Source of the DNA: Gammaproteobacteria bacterium
Lineage (GTDB): Bacteria; Pseudomonadota; Gammaproteobacteria; Pseudomonadales; Azotimanducaceae_A
Direction: 5' to 3'
DNA: 8,736 bases
Assembly: GCA_002714125.1 (NCBI GenBank)
Contig: PAWP01000070.1
Span: 1 to 8,736, forward strand
Shown here: positions 1-6,396 of the stretch, piece by piece
Position numbering within the stretch: position 1 is the first letter of the stretch
Layout: every line of letters begins with the position of its first letter
Program-made: the position numbers and the translations under genes
Notes under the pieces: model-generated
The model's database searches: none
Seen by the model: only the letters and a program-made list of their open reading frames with translations
What the model was told of the DNA's origin: nothing

Positions 1-2
1 GC

Positions 3-420
3 CGCCATACCGCAATCCCGAAGCGATTCAGCATACCACTCCGCGAGATCTGGGATTTGCAGCCTCGGCTGGAGCGTCGCAGCGGTCGCCGTGCCGATCA
101 GATGCTTGAGCACCCGCGCTTTCGCGCCGCCTATGATTTCCTCCTGCTGCGTGAAGCTGCAGGCGAACCGGCTTGGTTTGCGCAACTGCCAGCGATCAAA
201 GCGATCCTCAGGAGTAGTCGCGGTTGCCGCAAGCGAGATTGCTCAGATCGTTGGTCTCGATGGACTTGCGCAGGCTGGCATCGGGATGCGTGTGGACGGC
301 GCGCTCTGGCGGGAGATGGGCGACTCGCTCCTGCGGGAGCGCGGCGTGGAGCTCGTGCCTGGGCAGGCCAGTGACACAGAAGATCAGCTGGAGGCGTTGC
401 TGGCTGTTGGGCGAGTGTAA
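3..420 (+). pseudogene. pcnB: 3' end of poly(A) polymerase I (PcnB), frame disrupted
   Basis: The gene enters from the left edge, so its nucleotidyltransferase head is outside the window. Reading from base 3, the frame gives [18 protein letters not shown] and then [16 protein letters not shown], the hallmark C-terminal region of bacterial PcnB, which adds poly(A) tails to RNA and marks them for decay. This match continues to about base 180. From about 205-215 the frame turns into Cys/Arg/Trp-rich, non-coding-looking sequence and stops at 372-374. The frame starting at base 1 then becomes coding-like (many GC-ending codons, residues such as [20 protein letters not shown]) and ends with TAA at 418-420. 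A frameshift near 210, or a junction with an unrelated gene tail, explains this. I do not recognise the second part; uroporphyrinogen-III synthase is only a weak thought. PcnB identity of the first part is confident; the state of the gene is less certain. Confidence 0.7.
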
Positions 421-431
421 CCGCGCCAATC

Positions 432-784
432 TCAGCTCAGTGTCAGGCTCAATATGACGTCGTTGTTGTTGTCGCACTCGCCCGTGGGTACAAAACCAAG
501 TTTTGTGTACAAACCTGTGTGGCTGCCTTCCTCTTCAATCTAAGTGGTGTGGAGTTCTTGCGACCCTTCGCGCTTCAGGATGCCAACGATCACGTGGATC
601 TGCCGCGTCGAACCTGTGCCCCTAATATTGCCGATTGATCAACAGCTTCCACAGGAACGATGGACCGATGATTTCCGGTAAGTCTGGCGCAACGTCCCAG
701 GCTCAATATAACGAAGCCGACTGGCGTCTCCCCTATGTTGAAGGCCCCGATACCGCTGGTTCGCTTCCCCTTAGTCAGTGGCAT
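432..784 (-). pseudogene. Decayed GNAT-family N-acetyltransferase
   Basis: Pieces of a GNAT fold lie in the right order and spacing on the minus strand, in two frames. From about 730 down to 700 one frame gives IGETPVGFVILSLG, like the central beta strand of GNAT enzymes. At 623-612 another frame gives RGTG, like the acetyl-CoA-binding R-G-x-G motif. Around 512-491 the same frame gives LYTKLGFVPTGE, the typical C-terminal LYxKLGF motif. The distance from RGTG to LYTKLGF is about 37 codons, normal for the family. The two frames must be joined by a shift between about 612 and 640, and the lower part has an in-frame TAG at 540-542 just before IEEEGSHTG. The last frame ends with TGA at 432-434. 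With a frameshift, a stop and no clear start, the gene looks dead. Intact members move an acetyl group from acetyl-CoA to an amine; the substrate of this one cannot be told. Confidence 0.6.
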
Positions 785-987
785 CTGCCAGCGCGTCTGC
801 TTGGGTTCTAACGAAGCACATTTGACCAGGCGCGACTCTCAAACCGCATAGCGCCTCGCGGTTGCTTGCGGTGAATGTTTGCGGTGTCACTCGTTCGTTG
901 GATGAATTTTGCTCTTGCAGAACGGAATCCTACCGTGCAGTGTCAGACCCCTTTCACCGTAATCTGAGCATCAGGGGCGACACCATC
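785..987. other. Gap upstream of the esterase gene
   Basis: This stretch lies between the GNAT remnant and the esterase start. The esterase frame stays open back to about 862, but the codons there translate to a Cys- and Ser-rich sequence that does not resemble an esterase N terminus, so it is treated as leader DNA. Promoter-like hexamers can be picked (TTGCAG near 914, TAATCT near 960) but their spacing is poor and no promoter is claimed. Confidence 0.3.
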
Positions 988-2421
988 ATGCAGCCACGAG
1001 TCACCATTGCTGACGGTTCGTTAGAGGGCTGCACCGACAACGGCGTAAGCCGGTTCCTCGGTATCCCCTTTGCTGCGCCGCCAGTTGGTCCGCTCCGCTG
1101 GAGGGCACCGGAGCCTCCGGAGGCCTGGGTTGGCACGCGAGACGCTTCTGAGTTTGGCTACAGTGCGCCCCAGGCTGCGGTAGGAGGCTTGCAGAAGTTG
1201 ATTGGCATCTCGGGCGGTCCCACCAGTGAAGACTGCCTGTTTGTGAACGTTTGGACGCCCTCAGCGGATGAGGCCAGGCGCCCGGTGTTGTTCTGGATCC
1301 ACGGTGGCGCGAATACCCTTGGGTCCGGTGCCCAGCCCCGCATCAACGGTGAACACCTGGCGCGTCGCGGTGACGTTGTTGTGGTGACGTTCAACTATCG
1401 TCTGGGAGCGCTCGGATTCCTGCACGCGCCAGAACTAGGTGCCTCAGGCAACGAAGCGCTGTTGGATCAGGTGGCGGCGCTGCGGTGGGTGCAGCAGAAC
1501 ATTGCGGCCTTTGGTGGTGATCCAGACAACATTACGGCGTTTGGTCAGTCCGCTGGCGGGTTTGATCTCGTAGCGTTAATGGCGATGCCCGCTGCCGCAG
1601 GACTTTTTCATAAGGCGGGACCGATGAGTGGTTCGCTCGGCATGTCTCGCTCGCCTGACCAAGCGGCGTTGGCTACAGCTGCCCTAGCGGATCACCTGGG
1701 CGGCGTCGGCAAAATGCGCGACGCCGATGCCGACGACATTCTCAAATGGCAGCTCTCGGCACCCTATGGCTACGGCGCCGTACAAGACGGTGAGGTCATC
1801 CGCGAGCCTATTGCCGAAACGATCGCCGTTGGTACCCGTACACGTGGGATGCCGCTGCTCATCGGGACCTGTGAGCACGAGTCCGCATTGTGGACGGCCA
1901 TTGGTAGTGGCGCTCAGGACATGGATCTAGCGCAAGTCAGGCAACGACTTGCAAAGATAGGGGTGGGTGATGTGGATGCGGTACTTGACGCTTATGGCGA
2001 TCGGCCACCGGTGGAGTTATTGACCGCTGTCATGACGGATCGTACGTTCCGTCTGCCCGCGATACGCATGGCGGACCTGCACCGGGCGCATACGCCAGCG
2101 GTGTGGAGTTATCTGTTTGACTATCGCTCCCCGGCGCTAGACGGCAAGCTGGGTAGTGTCCACTCACTTGATATTCCGTTTGCGTTTGGTACGTTGACTG
2201 CCGAAGGTATGGGCGAGTTCTGCGGTCAGGGCCCCGCAGTTGAGGAGCTCTCCGGGCAGATTATGGATATGTGGATCAGTTTTGCGCGCAACGGCTCACC
2301 GACGCACTCGGGCCTGCCGGATTGGCCATTCTATGGCGATGCCCGCGAGACCCTTCGACTTGGACTGGAACCCCACATTGAACCTGATCCACTGAGTGCG
2401 CAGCGGACGGTATGGTTGTGA
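988..2421 (+). CDS. Type B carboxylesterase (PnbA-like, alpha/beta hydrolase fold)
   Basis: This 477-residue enzyme should hydrolyse carboxylic esters to an acid and an alcohol. All family signatures are present: EDCLFVNVWTP (81-91), the oxyanion-hole loop HGGA (105-108), and the nucleophile elbow GQSAG (186-190) with Ser188. The acid is probably Glu298 in GTCEHES, and the base His392 in VHSLDIPFAFG. The elbow is GQSAG rather than the commoner GESAG. Length is near the usual ~480-550 residues. The start at 988 is chosen because AGGGG lies at 973-977 and homology begins right after it (VTIADGSLEG); the frame is open upstream but that part looks non-coding. No signal peptide is visible, so a cytoplasmic enzyme is likely. 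Its end overlaps the next gene by 10 bases, indicating co-expression. Substrate unknown. Confidence 0.93.
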   Translation: MQPRVTIADGSLEGCTDNGVSRFLGIPFAAPPVGPLRWRAPEPPEAWVGTRDASEFGYSAPQAAVGGLQKLIGISGGPTSEDCLFVNVWTPSADEARRPVLFWIHGGANTLGSGAQPRINGEHLARRGDVVVVTFNYRLGALGFLHAPELGASGNEALLDQVAALRWVQQNIAAFGGDPDNITAFGQSAGGFDLVALMAMPAAAGLFHKAGPMSGSLGMSRSPDQAALATAALADHLGGVGKMRDADADDILKWQLSAPYGYGAVQDGEVIREPIAETIAVGTRTRGMPLLIGTCEHESALWTAIGSGAQDMDLAQVRQRLAKIGVGDVDAVLDAYGDRPPVELLTAVMTDRTFRLPAIRMADLHRAHTPAVWSYLFDYRSPALDGKLGSVHSLDIPFAFGTLTAEGMGEFCGQGPAVEELSGQIMDMWISFARNGSPTHSGLPDWPFYGDARETLRLGLEPHIEPDPLSAQRTVWL

Positions 2422-2822
2422 GCATTACCGAGGGCGAAATCCGTAATATCTTCAATAATGTGAAACGGGTCGCGGTCGTCGGGCTGTCTGACAAACCCTG
2501 GATGCCAAGTGTGTCCATTTCCTGGTACTTCGACGAGATCTACGACGTTGTACCGGTTAATCCAAAACATGTAGAGCTCATGGATCGGCCCTGTTATCCG
2601 AGTCTGGCAGACGTACCGGGTCAGGTTGATATGGCGGTGATCTTTCAGCGCAGTGAAGAGGTGCCGAGGCATGTTGACGCCGCCATCGCCAAGGGTGTGC
2701 GGTACTTCTGGATGCAGTCAGGTATCCGCAACAGGGCGGCGCGCGATCGCCTCGAGGCGGCCGGCTTGTTTGTTGTTGAGGACCGCTGCAGCAAAGTGGA
2801 CCACATGATGCTGTCCCGCTAG
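2412..2822 (+). CDS. CoA-binding domain protein (YccU/COG1832 type)
   Basis: A 136-residue single-domain protein with the Rossmann-like fold that in larger relatives is the CoA-binding domain of succinyl-CoA synthetase alpha chains. Conserved blocks occur in order: VVGLSDKP (22-29), PVNP (48-51), YPSLADVP (62-69), FQRSEEVP (78-85), WMQSGI (100-105), EDRC (123-126) and His131. Length matches E. coli YccU (about 137). The family binds CoA or a similar nucleotide; no enzymatic role is established. The ATG at 2412 lies inside the last codons of the esterase, overlapping by 10 bases, which suggests translational coupling; a GTG at 2418 is a possible alternative start. Pairing with an esterase may mean both handle acyl groups, but that is inference. 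Confidence 0.92.
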   Translation: MVVSITEGEIRNIFNNVKRVAVVGLSDKPWMPSVSISWYFDEIYDVVPVNPKHVELMDRPCYPSLADVPGQVDMAVIFQRSEEVPRHVDAAIAKGVRYFWMQSGIRNRAARDRLEAAGLFVVEDRCSKVDHMMLSR

Positions 2823-2901
2823 CTGCGTACGAGCGCATCTACAGAGGTTGCTCTGTTCGTCTACCACAAGACAGGGCGTTCGCCGATACCTGGCTAGCGA
2901 G

Positions 2902-2918
2902 CCGAGCGCGACGCTCGG
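2902..2918 (+). terminator. Possible intrinsic terminator after the esterase unit
   Basis: CCGAGCG and CGCTCGG form a perfect 7-bp GC-rich stem around a CGA loop, about 80 bases after the stop of the CoA-binding gene. The sequence after it is GTTTC, so the T-run is short and termination would be weak. A chance hairpin remains possible. Confidence 0.35.
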
Positions 2919-3075
2919 GTTTCAGACTAAGGAGCTCGAGATTCTGTGCGACGCGCATCTCTATTCCCGGACCCGGTGAGTAACGAGCTGTGTACCAAGT
3001 CGTTGGGACTGGCAGCGTGCCAAAATGCTGGATATCTCCGTGCTACTAGAGCGGGGCTAACCGCTGCAGTCGTAG

Positions 3076-3204
3076 CAAAACGTTAAGCTATCCGGTGAAC
3101 ACGGGCTGGAAGATCTGCGTATTGATGAGACCTTTGAGTGGGAGTTGGAGTATGGCGACTATCCTCTCCGAGTAGTATCGGCCGGGAAGTGCTGGCGATT
3201 TTGA
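3076..3204 (+). pseudogene. Coding-like C-terminal fragment, unrecognised
   Basis: After a TAG at 3073-3075 a 42-codon open stretch runs to TGA at 3202-3204. It looks protein-like, with acidic and aromatic residues in blocks (LEDLRIDETFEWELEYGD then YPLRVVSAGKCWRF), unlike random translation of GC-rich DNA. It has no ATG, no ribosome binding site, and is too short to be a domain. It may be the tail of a gene whose rest was lost or frameshifted. I cannot name the family, and it may be chance. Confidence 0.3.
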
Positions 3205-3284
3205 GCGCCCCCCGGTAGACAAAACCCGCGCGCAAGGCGAGTATTCCGCCACTCAAAAATCACCTGCGACATCTGGAGGATGCG

Positions 3285-4223
3285 GTGGAATACAACAACA
3301 TCGAATATGAGACAGACGACCGCCTGGCGTTCATCACGCTGAACCGGCCGGAGAAGCTCAATCCGCTGAGTCACGCGCTGCGCGGTGAAGTATACGACGC
3401 GATGAAACAGGCGGAGCATGATGAAGCGATCGGCGTCATCATCCTGCGGGCCAACGGCCGCGCTTTCTCGGCGGGGTATGACCTCACCCCACAGCCCGAG
3501 GACAGTGAATTTGTTTCCCAACGGTCCGGTATGCCGGATACAGGCAGTACCCACCCGCAGCATTACGACTGGTCGCGGCATGCGCTGATGGGGCACTGGA
3601 TGATCTGGGAGCTCGCCAAGCCGGTCATCTGTCAGATTCAAGGCTACTGCCTGGCGGGTGGTACCGAGCTTGCCAGCATGTGTGACATGCGGATCGTTGC
3701 CGAGGATGCGCGTGTTGGTTATCCCCCTGTCCGAGCCATGGGGACGATGGACATGATGTGGGCGCCCTGGTACATGCCAATGGCCAAGGCTCACGAGTTT
3801 GCCTACACGGGCGACTGGTTCTCCGGCGAGGACATGGTGAAGTACGGTTGGGCCAACTACTGCGTGTCCAAAGACGAGCTTGAAGAGTTCACGATTAATT
3901 TTGCGCGCCGTATGGGGCACATTGACAACGATCAGTTGAACTACAACAAACGAGCCGTGAAGCGCCAATACGAAATCATGGGCATGCGTACGGGTCTGAT
4001 GGTAGGGACGGACGTTGAGGCGATGTCCAAGCATCGCCCGGCTGCGGGCGAGTTTGGCAAGCGTGTGCGCGAGGGTGGTTTGAAGGCGGCGCTCGAGTGG
4101 CGCGACGGGCCATTTCAGGACTTCCGAGGCGCCCGCGACACTGCGCCAAAGGAGCGGCCGCTTGCCGGTCAGGAAGGCTCGAACGGCAAAGGCCCCGGTA
4201 AGGATGGCTACGGTACCACCTGA
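3285..4223 (+). CDS. Enoyl-CoA hydratase/isomerase (crotonase) family protein
   Basis: A 312-residue crotonase-fold protein expected to act on a CoA thioester in the cytoplasm, as in fatty acid, steroid or aromatic acid breakdown. Visible features are LNRPEKLNPLS (19-29), FSAGYDL (61-67) for the first oxyanion-hole region, and YCLAGGTELASMCDMRI (121-137) for the second. Glu128 matches Glu144 of rat mitochondrial hydratase. The position of rat Glu164 falls in VGYPPVR and is Pro148, so the classic two-glutamate hydratase site is incomplete; isomerase, hydrolase or another crotonase reaction is possible. The protein is longer than the usual ~260 residues, with a Gly/Lys-rich, probably flexible tail (about 285-312). 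GTG at 3285 is the start, with TGGAGGA at 3274-3280; the ATG at 3280 is in another frame. It stands alone and is followed by a strong terminator. Confidence 0.92.
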   Translation: MEYNNIEYETDDRLAFITLNRPEKLNPLSHALRGEVYDAMKQAEHDEAIGVIILRANGRAFSAGYDLTPQPEDSEFVSQRSGMPDTGSTHPQHYDWSRHALMGHWMIWELAKPVICQIQGYCLAGGTELASMCDMRIVAEDARVGYPPVRAMGTMDMMWAPWYMPMAKAHEFAYTGDWFSGEDMVKYGWANYCVSKDELEEFTINFARRMGHIDNDQLNYNKRAVKRQYEIMGMRTGLMVGTDVEAMSKHRPAAGEFGKRVREGGLKAALEWRDGPFQDFRGARDTAPKERPLAGQEGSNGKGPGKDGYGTT

Positions 4224-4247
4224 GCAGATTGCTGATGGCTATGCCCA

Positions 4248-4276
4248 AAGAGGGGTTGCGAGAGCAGCCCCTTTTT
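4248..4276 (+). terminator. Intrinsic terminator after the hydratase-family gene
   Basis: AGGGGTTGC (4251-4259) pairs with GCAGCCCCT (4264-4272) with one G-U pair, closing a GAGA tetraloop. The stem extends by A/T pairs on both sides (from 4248 to 4275), and five T residues lie at 4272-4276. It sits about 25 bases after the stop codon of the hydratase-family gene, the expected place for Rho-independent termination. Confidence 0.88.
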
Positions 4277-4834
4277 CGTTCTGGCCTTCTCATCTCTCGG
4301 CGCGAGCCCTCGTCCTGACTGGGGATCAGGTCCTGAGCGGTGGTCTGATTGTGGCGAAGTAAGGCAATTTGCCGGTGATCCTGCCGGCAACCGGACCGGA
4401 GAGGTTTGATCCGGACCTCGTGGCCGTCGAAGATCAGTTTGAGGACTCTTGGCTGCAGGTGTTCGCAGGGCTGACCAAAATCTTGATATGTGATGACTGG
4501 GTTGCGCATACCCTTTCTGCGCAGATTCGTGCAGCCCTCCACTCCCGCCAGGCGAAGGAAGCGTCGGTTTACGGGGACTTGCGCATGGCAACTGTGCGAG
4601 GCGTGGGCGATGGTAGGGGTGTTGCGCTAGCAGGAGTAATTTGCGGACAGATTGCTTATCCGATTTTGCTCCGACACTTTTGAGTGATGGTGCTCGTGGG
4701 CTATGTCGACTCCGATGTTCACCATCTGCGCGGCTTACGTTGGGAGGGACTACTTCGTCGCGGTCGGGCTGCCCGTGCGAGGCAAAGCTGAATTCTTCCG
4801 CGTCTAAGGGGCCGTACGGGCTTGGATAATTGGC
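4277..4834. other. Gene-poor spacer between convergent genes
   Basis: About 550 bases lie between the terminator and the stop of the CoA-transferase gene. One plus-strand frame is open from a TTG at 4369 to TGA at 4681-4683 (104 codons, with FDPDLVAVEDQFEDSWLQVF early and a hydrophobic end). It lacks a ribosome binding site and I recognise no family. A 34-codon frame (4703-4807, MSTPMFTICAAYVGRDYF) is similar in quality. These may be remnants or chance. No terminator with a T-run was found for the minus-strand gene. Confidence 0.35.
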
Positions 4835-6067
4835 TCAGAGGCTCTCCCTCAGTTCATCGCGGAAGTCCGGATGAGCAATCGCAATCAGCTGCTCAGCACG
4901 CTCTGCGAGCGACGCGCTGCGTAGATCTGCCACGCCATATTCAGTCACAACAAGGTCAACGTCGGTGCGCAGCGCGGTTACGACGCTGACGCGTCGCACA
5001 ATCCTTGAACTCTGTCCACGCTGTGCTGTGGCGCTCATTGCGACTACGCTGCGCCCGCCGGGCGATGCCTTGGAGGCGCGCATAAAGTCCACTGAGCCTC
5101 CGGTACCTGAGATCTGGCGGCCGCCGACTACCTCTGCGTTGATCTGCCCCATTAGGTCCACCTCTACGGCCGAGTTGATCGAAACGAACTGGGGAATCTG
5201 CCGGATCACGCCCACTTCGTGGGTGTAGTTTGCGCCCCGAAAAACGAACTCCCTAGCCGTCTCGAGCCAGGCGTGCATTTCTGCCGTGCCAAGCGCCATG
5301 CCACTGATGTGCAATCCCGTGTCTATGGGTTTGGCGGCAGATGTCAGGTTACCGTTGCGCGCAAGTGTGACGACGCCGTCATCGATCAGACCGCCATGGA
5401 ATCCCAGATCGTTTTTGTCGGTCAGTCCCGCGAGGATTGCGGCGGGTACAGCACCGATGCCTGTCTGCAGGCAGTCACCGTCCCGGATCAGTGCCGCAAT
5501 GTGGTTGCCGATCTGCTTGCTAAGCGCATCCGGTTCGGTCAAGGGGAAATGGGTCCTCGGTGAGTCCGACGCCACCAGTTTGACCGACGATGCGTCGACC
5601 GTCGGAGCCCCGGCGCTCGCAACATAGGCATTGGATACTTCAACGATCACGGTTTTCGCAGCGGTCAATGCAGCTTCCACGTAATCGACGTTAGGGCCGT
5701 AGCGAATCACACCATCCAGGTCGCGTGCAGCACCCAGCAATGCGACGTCGATCTTGCTGGATGCAATGTGATCGAAGATCGCTCGCATTTGCATCGGCAC
5801 GAACCTGACCCTACCGCTCGCGAGACCGCCCTTGAGCGCGGGTGTCGCGAAGTAGGTCTCCTGGGATGCGGTCTCGTGCAATGCGGAGAAGTCTTGTGTA
5901 TTGACCGGGAGCGGCTGCTGAATGAACCGTACCTCACGTGCACTGATCGGCGCAGCGATGATCGCTTCGACCAAAGCCGTGGGCTCATTTGCGGACCCGC
6001 CTACGTATACACAACTCCCCGGCCCAAGCAGCCTGGGCACTGCGCTCGCTTCAATCCAATTGGACAC
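4835..6067 (-). CDS. Acetyl-CoA hydrolase/transferase family protein (family I CoA-transferase)
   Basis: A 410-residue enzyme expected to move CoA between a carboxylate and an acyl-CoA, or hydrolyse the thioester, in the cytoplasm. The N-terminal half has TGIGAVPAAIL (202-212), a glycine loop typical of CoA-transferases. The C-terminal half has INSAVEVDLMGQINAEVVGG, where Glu302 aligns with the glutamate that forms the CoA thioester intermediate. It continues with GTGGSVDFMRAS (321-332), VVTEYGVADLR (373-383) and AHPDFRDEL (398-406), all family hallmarks. Length is near the usual ~420-430. Start is GTG at 6067 with AAGAGG seven bases upstream on the minus strand and an in-frame stop just before that. 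Known relatives include 4-hydroxybutyrate, succinate:acetate and butyrate CoA-transferases; sequence alone does not decide. It is convergent with the hydratase-family gene and has no obvious operon partner. Confidence 0.93.
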   Translation of the reverse strand: MSNWIEASAVPRLLGPGSCVYVGGSANEPTALVEAIIAAPISAREVRFIQQPLPVNTQDFSALHETASQETYFATPALKGGLASGRVRFVPMQMRAIFDHIASSKIDVALLGAARDLDGVIRYGPNVDYVEAALTAAKTVIVEVSNAYVASAGAPTVDASSVKLVASDSPRTHFPLTEPDALSKQIGNHIAALIRDGDCLQTGIGAVPAAILAGLTDKNDLGFHGGLIDDGVVTLARNGNLTSAAKPIDTGLHISGMALGTAEMHAWLETAREFVFRGANYTHEVGVIRQIPQFVSINSAVEVDLMGQINAEVVGGRQISGTGGSVDFMRASKASPGGRSVVAMSATAQRGQSSRIVRRVSVVTALRTDVDLVVTEYGVADLRSASLAERAEQLIAIAHPDFRDELRESL

Positions 6068-6101
6068 CAGAATGCCTCTTCAGTTTGCGGAAAGGCGGAT
6101 T

Positions 6102-6338
6102 CTAGCAACGGGCCCGATCCTGCCGCCTGACCCAGTAGCGACTGAGGAATGCGAGCGGTTCTTCGATGCGCCGCCAGCCTTCAAGTCGGGCCGACGGTTC
6201 GAAGTGGCGCCCAGGGGTAAAGCCGAAGTGCTTCCTGAATGGCTCAATCAAGGAACTGGTGTTTTCATATCCGGGCCGCTCAGCAACGGCCGTGGTGGCG
6301 TGACCCTCGGCGAGTATGGCCTGGACGTCCCGCCTCAC
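6102..6338 (-). pseudogene. Truncated AraC-family regulator, C-terminal HTH remnant
   Basis: The minus-strand frame holds VRRDVQAILAEG followed by GYENTSSLIEPFRKHFGF and TPGRHF, matching the second helix-turn-helix of AraC/XylS regulators (typically GYxxxSxFxRAFRRxFGxxPxxYR). Only this half of the DNA-binding domain remains. The first helix-turn-helix and the ligand-binding part would lie above 6338, where the Coq4-like gene ends at 6397. The GTG at 6338 has no ribosome binding site. In HATTAVAERPGYEN a proline replaces the usual Leu/hydrophobic before GYEN, and about 30 residues of unrelated tail follow before the stop at 6102. It is best read as a pseudogene fragment, perhaps of a regulator that once controlled the neighbouring CoA-transferase gene. 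Confidence 0.7.
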
Positions 6339-6396
6339 TGAGACGGCCAGGGTGATAGGCGGGGCGCTGCTTAGGCGTTTGCTCGTGTCGTGCTGA

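Larger units (their letters stand above)
2823..3284. other. 460-base gap with possible gene remnants
   Basis: No intact gene is visible between the CoA-binding gene and the hydratase gene. It holds one GC-rich hairpin (2902-2918, listed separately) and several short open stretches that read like protein. The best is 3076-3204 on the plus strand (listed separately). Another, ending at the TGA near 2976-2978, gives FQTKELEILCDAHLYSRTR in the frame that passes through the hairpin. They lie in different frames with stops between them, so if they derive from one gene it is broken. The ribosome binding site of the downstream gene lies at 3274-3280. Confidence 0.4.

Noticed and set aside
490..506. 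Hairpin ACAAAAC-CAA-GTTTTGT
   Set aside because: It falls within the codons of the GNAT motif LYTKLGF, has an A/T-rich weak stem and no nearby gene end; likely incidental.
668..811. 47-codon plus-strand frame with a weak AGGAAC upstream
   Set aside because: It overlaps the minus-strand GNAT remnant and resembles no family; most likely a shadow of it.
862..987. Longer N terminus for the esterase
   Set aside because: The extension has no ribosome binding site, is not esterase-like and is not a signal peptide; the ATG at 988 has a good AGGGG.
3159..4034. A 291-codon open frame on the minus strand opposite the hydratase-family gene
   Set aside because: It is His/Arg/Val-rich with no family resemblance and exactly shadows a clear crotonase gene; high G+C commonly produces such antisense frames.
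4812..4819. Palindrome CCGTACGG downstream of the CoA-transferase gene
   Set aside because: Too short and without a loop or T-run; expected by chance in G+C-rich DNA.
6329..6363. Inverted repeat CCCGCCT/AGGCGGG near the end of the Coq4-like gene
   Set aside because: The loop is 21 bases and no T-run follows in the direction of transcription, so it is not called a terminator.
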